A stretch of 64,000 nucleotides of DNA from Anseranas semipalmata (taxonomy: Eukaryota; Chordata; Aves; Anseriformes; Anseranatidae): positions 1,029,460 through 1,093,459 of the forward strand of contig VXAA01004298.1 of assembly GCA_013399115.1 (NCBI GenBank). The letters are read 5' to 3'. A program made the position numbers and the translations under genes. Below the pieces are notes generated by a model. That model made no database searches. It saw only the letters and a list, made by a program, of their open reading frames with translations, and was not told where the DNA came from. Of the stretch, positions 48,893 to 62,800 are shown one piece after another (the stretch's first letter is position 1; every line of letters begins with the position of its first letter).

Positions 48893-51800
48893 GTAAGTAT
48901 GTTAGATCAGGTTTCATAGTTCACCTTCATAATCCACAGAAACAAAATAATATCCTATATGGGCAAGTTATTCTATATATACTTATCATAGATACTTGCA
49001 TACACATCTCTGCATGTAAAAGCTACATGACCTTATGGACAAGGTACCATAAAGCATTCTGGACTCTATCCATCACATTACTACTTGGGCACTTCACTCT
49101 ACACAAAACCAAGTAAACCACCAGTTTAAACTCAGTTGTTCACTGACGTACTCAACCGAAACGTGGTCAGTCATCCTCCTCAAATCACCTTCTTCATTTA
49201 TACCTGTCTGGATCACTGTGATATTTATCAGGAGTTGATCACAATCAATTAAAAGTAGCTGAATTATCATCCATGAATAATAACAGCAATTTGCAATTTT
49301 GTGACTTCACTTCCTAATCCCCCTCCAAACTTTCTAAATTATCTGTGTTTCTTCCTACTTGTTCTTCTGTATTTTGGAAGTTCTCTTAAGATTTGAAAGC
49401 ATTTAATAAGAAAGGTTTCAAGGAAACAAGTAGCTTTATTTTCTGTAAGGAACTTCTGAAGCATCTTATTTCTTAAAAGATCAAGCACTTGTTTACAGAT
49501 TCTCCATATTCATTGCTCTGTTACGCTTTAGACTTTTTGGGTTATATTGTTCTGGTGATCCTCCTTGCAAAGATTTGGATTAAACATGTCAAAAGCACAT
49601 AGTGATCCAACATCCGACTGTTTCATTGAACTACTTCACCCTTAAAGGATCCTTTGTATCTGCTAAATATTTATCCTTTTTATGCAGTTGTAGATTTAAG
49701 GTAGATCTTTTTTTTCTTTAACTCCTCCTGTATTTTTTCCTATTTCTTTTACTCTTTCACAAAGACTTTTTAAAGTTCTCAAAAAATAGCACAAGCTTTC
49801 AGTTTACAATATCAGCATGACTCTCAACACATTTTATCTAGCCCTGTCTCATTATCTGAAATAGCCATGTCATCTGCCAGAAATGTCTTGATGCCACTGT
49901 AAAATAAAAGTCTCAGACCATATTCTTTACTCCTCTTATAAGCATACAGAATTCAGCTAAATATGAATGTATGCTTTCACTTTTTTAAAAACATTCCAAA
50001 CAACCTAATTTTTCTTTAAAGTGTTTGGAAGTGCAGCCTGGAGTACATGTAAGAACACATTTACAGTCATGCAGAAATGGAAAATCCACTTCTTTTGTTT
50101 CTCATATCCACAAGGAAATAATCATGTATTTTAACTGCAGAAGAATGATTTAGCAATAGTTCCAGCAGCCTTTGCATGAAGCAGTGCCCACTCTTCAGCA
50201 GAGCTCCCTAAGTAATTATGTGGAAATGGCCTTTATTATTTGCCTGGGTTGATCCCGACTTTGCATTTATGGTTAGGTTTGTATCATACCGTATCAACAT
50301 TTCCGTCTGCATCTTTAATGCTCTCTACACCTTCAAATATTTTCTACTGTTTTTGTTCTCTTCTGGATTAGGTATTTTTCCTCTATTTAAGCACTTGAAA
50401 TAATTTCCACAGATTATGTATTTATCTGAAGATTAATTTGATTCTTCAAAGTCAGCCTGCTTTTTTTTGTTTGTTTTTCTAATAGATAATCAATTCTCTT
50501 TTTCTATATTCTGGGCAATGTTAACCCAGACAAGAGAATCAAATCAAGGGTTTTACTACTGTATAAGTGTTACTATTATAAAAGAGGAAATTAAGTTTGG
50601 TGTGGCTTCTCAGCGCATTTCACATTACATTTAATAAACACGAGTTATAGACATACAATTTAACAGAGTGCTACCATGGTCTGAACTGTTACTGCAAGCC
50701 AGCCTCACCATACTCTTCAGCAGACCAATACCAAGACCAATTTCAGATTTAATTGATTGTTTCTATTGAGACTACCTTACCTGTTGTAAGGTATATCAAA
50801 TGAAGATATCTATTTGGTAATTCACTCTCAATATACATCGCAGTAACTTCTCAGGCCAAAGCCCTTATGAAAGACCTCGAAAAATGCTTCGGTTTATCCT
50901 CTAAGTGGCCTAAGAGAATTTAAATGGCCCAGTCATGGTATAAGGCTCAGTATGAATCTTTTTGCAGGATCCAGAGTCTAGGCATTACATCAAACAAACA
51001 AACCCCGAGAAAGGCTCATGCACCCTCAAACAATCTGTCACAGGAACACTTGGAAGAGATGTAACTAGGACAAAAATAAGTAGGCACTGATGTTATAACC
51101 ATCATTTCTTTCTAAATTCTCAGGAATAATATTCCCTCCCACACAATCCCATAAACAGAGTGATTAATGTATTCCATCCACATACAAACTTTTATCTGAA
51201 TGCAAAATATAGCTTTTTGCCTTGGAAGCTAGAATCACAGCAGGGAAAACTGAGTTCATCACACAGGCAGCTGCTTGCTTAATCCAAGGGAAAAGCACAC
51301 AGGCCTGGCCCCACCAAAGCACCATGTGGCTGTACCTGCAAGACCCCATTCCCTACATTTTCTAGCCCTGCTCAAGAGAAAGCATGAACTGCATCTCAGT
51401 GCAGGGAAAACGCAGCACAACTAGCCAACATGGCCAAGGCGGGGAAATGCCTGCTGTTTCGCATGACTTTCTGAGACATACGGTTCCTAGAAAGGCAGGA
51501 ATGTTGTCCCACTGCTACTGGAGAGCTTAAGCAAGCACAGCACTGACCTGAGAAACAGAGCAAAATCCATCCACTGGGAGGCCACAGGGTGTCATCGGGA
51601 GCAACTGGAGCTGCTAGTGCTCTAGGAGGGGTGAGCTGGGGGCCAGATGGAGGCTGGAAGCGCTGCACTGCCACAATACGAGCATGGGACGAGCTGTGGT
51701 GTGAACAGATACTCACCAGTTTGTGGGGCCTAACTTCCTTCCATCGGGTTTCAGCCTTGCTCATCACCAAGGAAAGGATCTGCTTTTATATAAAAGCACA

Positions 51801-52026
51801 GAGTCCCTCCTGCTTCCTAGCATTTAAAGCTATTTCCAGAACCATCTGAACCAATGCCTTAGTCACCCTATGCTCTGTCATGCAAACATGTATGTAAGAA
51901 AATCTTGTGTTACAAGTCTTCACGTAAGGAAGAGCTCCAGGGCCCCAGAGCCTAGGAAAGGACTGGAATTGAATATTAGTATATACATCATGGATGACAG
52001 TAGCATCATATCAGAAGTTATTTTAG
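48893..52026. other. intron
   Basis: About 3.1 kb without a recognised repeat. A zero-length AG|GT junction follows a pyrimidine tract at 50,371/50,372. A GC-richer patch spans about 51.28-51.77 kb. A short open frame at 50,857-50,920 (AKALMKDLEKCFGLSSKW) is out of phase. Confidence 0.4.
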
Positions 52027-52127
52027 CCATGTTGCTGCAGTCAAAAATGAATGAAACCAAGAGTATTTTGTGGCTCCTTGTGCTTATTTCCTGTTGTGTT
52101 TTTTCTCCTACTGATTTGAAACATTTG
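52027..52127 (+). CDS. exon of the main + gene, phase 1 to 0
   Basis: 101 bases: acceptor agaagttattttag, 33 codons reading MLLQSKMNETKSILWLLVLI, SCCVFSPTDLKHL, donor catttg|gtattc. Hydrophobic, helix-like. Other upstream acceptors exist but would create a stop with the preceding split codon (T+NN); this one gives TCC, Ser. The donor is only moderate. Confidence 0.58.
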
Positions 52128-52279
52128 GTATTCTGCAATTAGTCTTCCAGTGCCAGAGAAATTTTACTCTCCAAAGAGGTGAGAATGATGAGCAATATAA
52201 ATGTGCAAACAAAATATTACAGCAGAATGACAAAAACTAACACTTGTGGTATGAATGCAAGAAGGGATTATTTTAGTAG
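52128..52279. other. short intron (152 bases)
   Basis: Bounded by gtattc and ttttagtag. The shortest intron in the series. Confidence 0.5.
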
Positions 52280-52468
52280 ATTGGGCTTTTCTTGGTTGGT
52301 ATTTTTCATGAGTTACTTCAGAGGCTGTTTTCAGAATTTATTTACTCTAGTCAAGCTGTTATCAGATGTGAACATCTCCACTTCATTGCTATCTCCATGA
52401 TAGAACAAGCGTTAAACTTTCAAGAGTTTAGGTTTATGATAATGTACAGAAGAGAAATTCCAGTGCAG
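52280..52468 (+). CDS. exon of the main + gene, phase 0 to 0
   Basis: 189 bases open for 63 codons, donor gtgcag|gtagat. Reads IGLFLVGIFHELLQRLFSEF, IYSSQAVIRCEHLHFIAISM, IEQALNFQEFRFMIMYRREI, PVQ. The heptad-like hydrophobic pattern again suggests stacked helices. The acceptor is chosen after the second AG of ttttagtag because an earlier start would include an in-frame TAG. Confidence 0.75.
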
Positions 52469-55400
52469 GTAGATGTCATGATTGCAAGCCATTTATGTTT
52501 TACAGATCTGTCAGCACTGAATATCTAACAGCAGTGACTGTCAAACATTATAGTTTTGTGAAAACAATCCGTACTTGTACACTGCTGTCACATGTACATA
52601 TGAACATATTTCTCACAGAAGTTTCTGGGAATGTCTTGCATTAGCAAACATAATATTCCTCGAATACAGGAAATAAGTTCAATTGTAAACAATTCCTGCA
52701 GCATAAATTTAAAAGGTAAAGGTAAAAATAGAAAAAAAATAAAGAACTAGACATCTTCTAAATACCTATGATTCAGCCTCCTTCAATAGAAAGCCTGAAA
52801 ACAGAGCTGTCCCATTTTTCTTAAGATGGTTAGTCTGGGGTTTACATGTAGACAGCTCTGATTTCCAAATGTGCTAACACGTTACCTGTGATGCAACACT
52901 AGAGGAGCACAGAGAATGCACTACATGTCCAGCACCAGTCCAGGTCACCCTGGAAGCCCCTGTTGATGGACATGCTTCCAAGAACAACCGAGATACCATT
53001 ACCAGAAAAAGCCAGGAAAAGAGCTCCCCTTCCCAAGAAAGACAACATCATGATTTTCAAACAAACAACTATCTCTATCATGTTTCCTTTCCACTAACTC
53101 TTCAGTATTCTCAACGTATAGATTTGTTCTCAAATTTTTTGTCAGAAAAGAAAAAAAGAAAAGTTTTTTTGAAATTATTTTCTAAAAATACCTAAGTCAA
53201 GGTAATCTAGAGAGTCCTCTGCATCAGTATATTAAAAATAAAACACTCATGATAGGAACTGTTAGTCTTTCTGATTTGCTAGATTTTGGAATAGACACTA
53301 TAGCCTGTTTTTTACTCAGCTTGGGGAACACTTCCACATCTAACAGTCCCACAACATTCAAGAATTGAGACTGAAGACCATCTCCCCATGTGATTATCCC
53401 TAGCAATATATACTAGGCTTTACAACAAATGCTGTTCAGATCTGGCCTGAGACCTACCGCCTACAAATGCCCAGGTGGTAGCTGCATCTGAGTGAAGTAC
53501 AGCACATGCAATTCATTGCAAGATGAGAGCTTATGTTAACGTTACGAACTACAAGTTCTTGTCCAGAATAGCACATCCAGAGATCATTTACTGCTAAAGG
53601 TCAAGAAATCCACAGATATAGCCCTGGCACTCTGTACTTTAAGAGAATTTGAACTCAAATACTGGAAACAGTTCTCCCATCTGAATACTCCATCTATTTT
53701 CTTTTATTTTTCACTTCTATTTTTGCAAATTTCCAGAAAAACAGCAAGAAGCAGCATCAGTTTGGTCATATTTCATTAAAAAAGTCTGATTTAGCTGTTA
53801 GATATGGCAATGTGCTCCGAGTTGAATTTCTTCTGCTGCTTACCTTATTTAAATGTATCAACAAAACTGCTTCTCATCTATATTTATAGAGCAACAGAAA
53901 ATAATGGTGTAGCTCTTTCACTGAGTAATCTAAACAATAGCAGGGATATAAATACAGATTGCTGATGAATTAAGAGACTGGGTGAACCCCTTCATTCTAA
54001 TTGAATATTCACGTGATGATTCACATCACTTCATTCCAAGGAAAACCCCATGGTGGGAGAACAACAGACAAGGAGATCATGCAAACACAGAGATTCTTCC
54101 TGGCAGACATTTCTCCCCACCGTCCTCTCTCTGGGGTGGGGATGAAAGAGTTGTGGATTTTAGATGCTTTAGAAATTTGCACTTTGAAAAGTCTTCCTAA
54201 CAGCTAATATAAACCACCTCTGCTCCAACCTAAGGATATCATTTCTTGCTTTATCCACCTAAGATACGGAGAACAAATCATTCTCTTTCATTTTTCTGCA
54301 GCCGTGGTGTGCCCTCTCTTCTTCCTTCTCTTTTTCTCCCAAACCTATAGTTTTTAATTCCTTTGGCCTAACTAAATATAGGCTAAATAACCCTCCAATT
54401 CAGTTGTATCATCTTCATATATTATTATGCTTTTGTTATTAAAATAGTCCTTTAAGAAATTGGCAGATTTTACCAAATGGCAATAACCGATCTGAAGACT
54501 TACAATCACAAGGTCTGTACTGATCTCAATTGTATAGCTTTGTTGAAGCTACAGGGCTTGGCAGATTTAACCACAGGCTTCAAGGGAAGCAATGTTTGCT
54601 TGAATATTTATGAATCTCCTTGGTTCAGACCTACTGGGTGCTCTATTTAAAACACTTATCTCCAGGTCTGTACTCTGCTAGCATCTGCATTAAAACAGAA
54701 AATGACAAACAGCTCATCACACACAGGAATGTGCTGCGACATCTTCTCTTCTGAATTATTCCCAGTTAAACTAAGTGTACGTCATGACAAGTCCCTGTAG
54801 TCTTGAATAAATTTTGGCAGGCATGTCGTTTGAGATCATCCTGAATACAGAGCTAAACAACAGGAGGAAGAAAAACTGTGGATGCTTATTACATGAGAGC
54901 ATCTTCCTGTCCTAAAATCAGTTTTATCACATCCTAAAACAGAAGAAAGCATACCCATGAATCCTGCTAGCTTCTACCAGTATCTCTGATTATGCTTTTT
55001 TTTTTTATTTTGCTTTATCATTCTATCCCTCAGATTGGTCTTGAGAAATAGTAACATGTTGTAGTTATGCTGCCTGTTGCTGTGAGAACCAGCTGTATGG
55101 TAAATAGCACATTAATCCCTTCTGTCTGTCATTTATTCTAGGCAGGTGGAACAAAGCATCTGTGTGAAAAAGGTACCTCTAGATTTAAACCCGGGAGTCA
55201 CTGCTCTTAAAGGCATCTTTCTAACATGTAACAGCATCACAGCGTCAGGAAAACTTTGATTCAGCCTGGAGTAGTACCTGAGGGGTAGCCTAAGCCTCAT
55301 CACCCCTCTCCACCACAGCAGGGCTGTCGAGCATCCCCACCTAGGCTGCTGTTTGAGGGCCTGAGCAGGAAGCCATGCTGGTCCGCTGGCTGAACTGCTT

Positions 55401-57645
55401 AAGGTCTCCTTAAGTAGACCTCTTTGGCCATGTAGGTTTCACCACGTGCCAAAGACCCAGGAGGATACAGAAATGGCTTGTAGTTACCTTAACCATGCCA
55501 TCTCCATCCTTCCTCTCTTAGACTATGAGTCTACACTGTTTCATACACACCAAATAATTGCTGGGCTTTAGATATATAAATAAAATCATTAGATTTAAAT
55601 TGGTGTAATGCATCCCTTCCCAGCCTCAAGGAATATGCAGTTATACACCTATAAGTATGTTTACATTGCAAGGAAGATACAGGATTGGAAACACCCTCTC
55701 AAAGCAAGACCTGTTTGCAGGATGTAATCCCCACTCTGTCTGTGGGAGGAAGAAGGCAGCGGCTGAACATTGTGTTCTGGGCTCTGTAATCAGGACACTT
55801 CGTAATAGTTGATACCTCTGCTGCGGGGGATTTCCTCTTTATGTCTTATAAGTAAATAAAATACCTTTTGTCTTTAGAAAGAAAAAAAGATGTAAAATTA
55901 TAAAGAAAGTCATTTTAAAAGCTATTTGCATCAGAGCCATCTCATTCTTATGCTCAGAATTGTATTATCTTTCAGAAATACAAAATGCCAAGACCTCTGG
56001 AAATTAAAATTAAACCATCAAGCTTAACTAATGCTACAACTGCATTTAAAGTACACACACACATAAATACAAAACATAACTTCATTCATGCTCCTTTACT
56101 CATTTAAATGCACAATGCAAGTTAAAAAAATGGCAGGGCTTCTTCAGAGAACTAATCAATGCTGATGCATAATCTTTTCTCTAGCTAAGATAACCAGTCC
56201 ATTCATTTCCTCTCCTACTGCAGATACCTACACACAGTCTGCTTTTATCTCAAGCCTTTTGAACAAAAGCCTCAGCTCAGATGGCTTTTCTGATGTTCCA
56301 GGCAGTTCTATCTACTACTGAAAATCCAGAATTTAAGATTGCTTATCGAGTTGTTATCCAAATTCCCCAAACAATCTTCTCTTTTCTCTCAGAATCTTTC
56401 CTTTTTGTTTTTTTCTATCACAGAATTCCATTACTGTATCAAAGAGATGTGAAAATAGAGCTCTCACAATCTCTCTCATGCTTATAGGGTAGAACTGCAG
56501 ATGGCTCTAATTCAGCCCCTGCTAAAATAAAAGAAGGTAAATTGCAATACCCACATAATTCCACATGAGCAGAAAATGGCAGTTTTGTTTGCCTCATCTG
56601 CAAACCTGATGATACAACCTCATATGCATACAGATAATTAGGTAATCCTTTTGTTTTAAATCTTTCATGGACCTTGTTCCACCATTTTCATTGGAAACAG
56701 TTGAAAATTCCATCGATGAAAACTTTTTTTCCCTGGTCAACAGGCTTGTTAAGATATGCTTCTAATCATTTAAAAGGCCTGTGTAAGCTAGATATATTGA
56801 CACTAAAATAAAAGCAAGATCTTTCACTTGCAGACAGTAAAGTATTAAATACTAAAGTTGATTTACTGAAAGGCTTAACATCTGTAACAGCCCAAATCAG
56901 CTAAAAGAATGAAAATAAATGGATTATATTGTTTGTGAAGAGAGCTGACAGAGGTAAAAACATTTTTACATGCTGGTTCTTTAACAAAAATAGATAAAAA
57001 AGAGCTTGGTCAATTAATCTGCATACCATTTTGGGTTTTGTTCCAACAGTGACACGAACTTGAGGGGGAATAAGGAAGGCCAGAATAAGGGAATGCGCTT
57101 AGAGAATAACAGACTCCACTAGCCAGGGAAAAAAGTAGGCCCTCATTGATATTAAAACTTCTTACATTCCTGTTCCTCCTGCCATTAAGGAACCAACTGT
57201 GAAAATTCAAATGAAAAATATATAATTTTACTTACTTTCACACAGAAGTTCCTATTTAAATGCAGCGTACTACATTCTTTGATCATTTTATCATTCCCAC
57301 ATCTTAAACTACTTATTGGCAGATAGTTTAAAAGGATGCAGTAAAAGGTAATCCAAATGGAATATGCGTAGTTGCACACATAGTTCAAAAGTAGAATTCC
57401 GCCTCCAAACTAATAACAGTGTCATTCTTTAAATGCTTTATTCCCAAAATGATGTCAGATGTGTGGTGTGAGCTGGCATTCACAGAGGGCTGGCTATGCA
57501 CATGGCAACGAGGCCATCTGCCATCACACTAAACCACATTAAGAAGAGGGAGAGAGATCCTAAGGAATAGGTGTGCTTCTGGCTTCAATACCTGTCTCAG
57601 TCACTACCTGACAGGGGCTGGGAATTCTTTCCCATAACTCTGCAG
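52469..57645. other. intron with an old CR1 relic
   Basis: About 5.2 kb. Contains the CR1 relic near 54.2 kb and repeat-free AT-rich DNA around 55.9-56.18 kb. Exon-like frames at 55,142 and 56,427 have fine acceptors (for example tttttctatcacag) but no donor in the required phase. Confidence 0.4.
54140..54400 (-). mobile_element. old CR1 LINE 3' UTR relic
   Basis: cttcctaacagctaatataa, aaccacctctgctccaacct, tttcttgctttatccaccta and gagaacaaatcattctcttt follow the order of the reverse-complemented old CR1 3' region. Strongly diverged; boundaries approximate. Confidence 0.62.
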
Positions 57646-57799
57646 AGATTTTCTTCTTCTGAACAGTCTGAGCACTCCAGGGATGAGAATGATACATCTA
57701 CATCAGCCCTCTTTCCTGGCAACGACAACAGAGGCGGCTGCATTGAAATTGCTGAGGAAGCATGGCAGAACATGGCCTTTAACAAACAGGTTTATACAA
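57646..57799 (+). CDS. exon of the main + gene, phase 0 to 1; acidic linker
   Basis: 154 bases with a clean acceptor (tttcccataactctgcag) and donor (acaa|gtaaga). The 51 codons read RFSSSEQSEHSRDENDTSTS, ALFPGNDNRGGCIEIAEEAW, QNMAFNKQVYT. The first 30 residues are Ser/Glu/Asp/Asn-rich and probably disordered; the rest is helix-like. A shift from helical to disordered composition inside one exon is typical of an interdomain linker. Confidence 0.78.
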
Positions 57800-59688
57800 G
57801 TAAGAGCTGAGGACCCTCCCTAGTCAAGCAGAGTTCAATCTGTGGTTATAGATTCAGACTCTGAATTAGAATATTTCCTTTGCATTAGATCATAAACCTA
57901 CTGTGTTTGTTTTTCCACGCAGCCCCCTACTTTATAAGCTTTCTTTGCGCTTTGATTTAAAACACCGACTCTCAGCAGGGGACTAAAATGCGATGGCAAC
58001 GGAGTACCTCATTTGAACCTGCCCTAAGCGGGTGTAACTATGAACACCAGACACCGGCAGTAGAAACACCTTTTGTACCCGTTTCTAGCTTGTAATCCTA
58101 TTGAGAACACTAATGCAACTTTTCTATTTGAGCAGAGAGAATACCAGTTCTTTCAAAGTTTTCTTTCATCTTAGCAATCACATTATTACTCCAGGCCAGT
58201 GTCTTCTAATATGGATGTTTCAAAAGCTTTGAATTAGAGTTGCATAGAAGAATATAATCCTGTTTATGAAATTCAAATATACCTAGGGATTCTGTACACT
58301 TGCTTTGTTCCCTGCTGTTGCATGATTAATCAATGACTCTTTCTGTTGTTTTCTCCCATGAGATTTCAAAACATCATATTTGAAAATATTGTTTTTGCTC
58401 TGCTCATACCAGACAAAAAAAAAAAAAAGCATGTGTCTTCATGATTTTTGTCCAGAATCCTCTTTCCTAATGACCAGTTTTCATGTTAAGATGGCTGTGT
58501 TGTAAAAATATTATTTTTGCCAGTGTGTCCAGAGTCTCAGTCTCTAGAGATGTATGGGAGGAATCATGATGAATACAGGTACAGTGCAAAGAACTTGGTG
58601 CACAAAAATGCTGTGTTCCTGGTAGATCCGTCCTCAGTGTGAAACTCCTTTGGCACAAAGCTAGTGTGGCAGCCCTACTTCATCCTCTATCCCTTCCAGA
58701 TCTCTGGGCACAAACAGCAAGTTGCTTGGAAAGATTTTCCAACTTTCCCAGCCTCCAGCTCAAGATGCAATTCATGAGCACTCTCCTCTATTTCTAGAAG
58801 CTACAGAACTGCAGGGGTGGAAAATACCAGTTCACGTTTTTTCTTGGTAGTCTGCCACCATGGAAACCTGTAACATCCGAGTTACCAAGTAATCAGCTGT
58901 CTGTTGGGTAAACTCCCAGCACATTTAATAGCAAAAAACATGTGCTTTTCTTTTCAGTTCAGCTCCTTTCACTGTTCAACTAAACACTACACCCACACTT
59001 TTTCTCTTTTCCCCTTTGGCAGAATGTATAAAACCATTTTGAGAGTTCACAGTTAATGAAAAACATGAGTGGTCACGTAATCAGACAGAAGCACATCTCC
59101 TGGTCTTCTTGTATACGTAAATGCAGTATAAATCCTAGATTCATCAGCTATATCATGTAAAGGAGCTCAGCTGTTACCTGGGGACATCAGCAGCGCTCTC
59201 CCACAACATGCTGCGTCTGCCTGGGCACCCTCATGGGCTGTCAGTGCTAGTGCTGATCTCCACAGGAACCCCTGGCTCTCATCTGGCTGGTGCCAAGGGC
59301 TCAAATACTAGGAGGCAGCACAAAGAGTAGACACAGGCAGGAAAGATCACGCACAAGCAATGGTTTTTTTTAAATAATAACTTGAAATTTTCCTGGGGTG
59401 CCCTCTTTCAATTTCATGTATGATAGGACCACATCTGCTGTATGCCATATTAGAGGCTTTACATACTTTGTATATAGGCTTTTATTCCTTTTATTTTGGG
59501 GAAAGGATGGGAGGGGGAGTTGTCTTTTCAGTGATGTCACCGATCTCACAAGTATGTCTAAGTACTAACCGTAAACATGCTTTGCAAAATGCAATTGTTG
59601 TGTCAGTTAGGAATCATTCTTATGCTGTGAAGAGTGTCTCAGACTCCATCTTCAGAAAACATTTCATTACAGAGCGTATTTCCTTCAG
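57800..59688. other. intron
   Basis: About 1.9 kb, no recognised repeat beyond short A-runs. Confidence 0.45.
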
Positions 59689-59820
59689 TCTTCCAGAGAG
59701 GAGGATTACAAAAATTTTACTCTGCAAAACGTTGCCCAAAGCCGAATTTCTTTGCTACAGGAAGGTCATCACAAATGCAAACACTGGAAGCCAGCAAAAG
59801 AGAGATTTTGCTGGAAGAGA
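59689..59820 (+). CDS. exon of the main + gene, phase 1 to 1
   Basis: 132 bases between acceptor cgtatttccttcag and donor agaga|gtaaga. In phase it reads FQRGGLQKFYSAKRCPKPNF, FATGRSSQMQTLEASKREIL, LEE: a basic stretch followed by a likely helix. A second frame is also open here, but only this one fits both neighbours (split codons A+TC, Ile, and A+GA, Arg). Confidence 0.64.
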
Positions 59821-62800
59821 GTAAGACGCTCTTTCCAGCACAGCACTGTTGCTTATTTTCACAAGAGAAATCCAGCCTTGCCACACTGCTCTTTGAGGTC
59901 GGCTACGCCTCACGCTCCCCCTCATCAGAGTACCTAACCCCTAAATCACAGCTACTCCAGCATCTCTCTCCTGCAGCCTGCCCTGACCTTTGCAAGCACT
60001 GTTAAAGGTCTTCTGTGTTCAGTTGTCAGAAAGCTAAGGGAGAGGAGGGGATGGGAAAAGGCATGAAGCTAGACACCGGGAAGGAGAGTAGCAGGGAGGG
60101 AAGTTGATGGAGTATTTTGTCTTGGGGTTTTAAATGGCCATAGCCCTGCCTGGGCCTGCCTGGAAAAGCACCCTTTTTGCACACAGAGAGAAGAAGCTTA
60201 AGTGAATTATTTTGCCTTAGAAATTGATCCAGTTTTCAGCAATGGGATTCTAGGCTATCTTTTGTCCTTCCGTTGGATGCAAAAGGAAGCTAAGCAATAG
60301 CAGTTACCCCTTTAGCAGGATGGGGACAACATCTGTTTCTGCCTCTGTCACATAAATACCCACTCACAGTTGTCTTCTGAATTCTGAAAAAATTTGTAGC
60401 AGCAAAATTATAGTACAGATTTATATGCACACACAAACACACACACTGTGTGTGGGTAGAGAAACCATGCAAGCATCTGATGTTCATCTCACAGCTGAAG
60501 ACCAGATTATCACAAAACTAATATTATTAAGATGCCAGATACTTTCTTCCACTGCACCATGTAATGAGAAAGGAAAAGAACATCTGGTGGGAGGCAGCCA
60601 GGAGAACAGAAGAAGAATTGTGCACCTTCCTATTCTGAAAGCCCAATGACACAGTGCCAGGCTCTGGTGGCTCACAGCCCAGGACTGCTTGAGAACAGAC
60701 GGAATATAGCATGCTCCCTTCTGAAATTGAGGCAAATAAGGGAAAAGGAAAATAAAAGGAAATGCAGCTCAGATCAGTACTTCCTGACCTGCACTTCCTC
60801 CACCACACTTGATCCAGAGCTCTTTGAAGTCTACAGAAAGTGCCCTGCTGATTTCAAATGGATTTGATTCAGAGGCTAAGGAAGGAGGAAAAAAAGTGTG
60901 GCACAGCAGAAAGCTCACTGGCATCATGGCTCTGTGGGGATGCACAGAGCTCTGCCTGGAGCCATGTGTGTTTATCAAATGTTCCCCTTCCTTAGATTGC
61001 CCTTGAGACATGTTCCATCCAGCAGAATCCAGTAAAAAGATTTAAAATACTGTTTAATTTGCATATATCTGACAGAGAACATAAGTGTTCTTCCAGAAGA
61101 TTTGTGATTCAAATAATGTTTCTCCTCCCCCTATCTGGAATAAGAATATTTTCTCTTTTTCCCAGCAAAATCTTGCAAGAGCATTATATTAGCTCTGTAT
61201 ATTACTTGAAATTTTGGAGTGTTACCTTCTTATTTTTTACTCAACACTGTTATTACAATCTACATTTCTTTGGTCTTTTAACACCGGCCTTGCTTCCTAA
61301 CAACCATTCTCAGTACCTCCACAGATGCACATTCATTTCAGGTTTCTATAGCTGGTAAGCATTTCATTTTTCCCTATAATAGCAATTTGCTTTGATGTAT
61401 TAAGAATGTCCATCAAAATCTCTGCAACTACAGTCATTATAAAAGACCCCAATATTTATGTGGCTTCGTATCGAAAGGAGAATTCTCACCAAAAAAAATC
61501 TATCATTCAAACTGCCTCTTAGTCCAGTTTTATGTGTATCAGATGGCTAAAATAGCTCTCTGGAGCTTCATACATCATTCTGTCTGGAAAATAATCAAAC
61601 AATACTGCCTTTCCTCCTTCCCCCAAAATAGCCACACAACCTTCACAAAATACTCTTAAATAATAAATAATACATAGAACTCATTATGTCTTCAAATATT
61701 TCATGTTCTTCTGTGAGCTAGGTAGCAAGTGTAACACTGTGAGCATTTAGCTCTGTGGTGCTTCAAGAGGACTCCGTGCTGCCTGCTCTACGTATCACAA
61801 ATTACAGGGTCAAGGACAACAAAAGATGAACAAAATTTAGATGCAGGATATATACAAGTATTCACCATGAAAGCTGTGATAAGGTCTTAAAGTGTATGTC
61901 TCTGTTTGACAGAATGATTAGATGAGGTTTCAGTGTCCAGTTGTCAGAAACTCCTCCACTGCCTGAGCAGAACGCAACATATTCAAGTGACATGCTCAGT
62001 GGAACAAGAGCTGAGCAGAGAGCACGGCTCGCTCAGAGTTACTGCACAGACACGCACATTTGAAATGGCAGATGCACAGGCAGCACAGGTTTTGGAAAGG
62101 GCTCAAGGAAGGGTCCAATAGGCTTAAGAAGAAATTAAAATGCCATAATTTAAAATGTGACCAAAAAGGCTTGATCAAATCTGCTGGTATGGCCTGCTTA
62201 CAGATGAAGTTGAAGTTTGGGCAAGGGGAAATCAAATGCCTCCAAGGCTACCAGTGAAGCAAAAAATTACATTAGCTTTACAGCCTGAAGCATATTTGTT
62301 AGTATTTAACAAATTATGTGCTTCATTTAAATACTGTTGCTGGTAGCCAAATAAATTAAAACCACTTCATTAGGCTTTACATCAGTGAAGTTAAAAAATT
62401 AAAAGAGGCTTTTCTTACCTTCAGTCTAGGTATCTTTCTACTTGTACAGTCAGTGCCAGCAGGCACCTATGTCACAGAGGCCTTTTTCCACACCATTTGT
62501 CTGTAGGTGTCCTGAACCTAGATGGCTATAATGAAAGACAAAACACACGTGATTTCAAAATACTGCCATGGTTCCACAATCAAAAAATACGATCACTGTA
62601 ATATCCTAAATGGAACAGCCTGAAGCATTTATAGCTCAGAAGGCCCATATGCTGCCCTCTGGTAAAGGCACAGGCCAAGTTACAGAACGGGCTGTATTTC
62701 GGCAGCGTGCCACATCAAATGCAGGTATAACCCTATGTGGGAAAAAGGGAGAAGCCTGGACAACCAGCTTCTGCTCTTTTCCTTCCCCTGCTCAGAACAT

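Noticed and set aside
59420..59824. 134-codon open + frame
   Set aside because: Overlaps the chosen exon in another frame; only the other frame fits the phases of both neighbouring exons.
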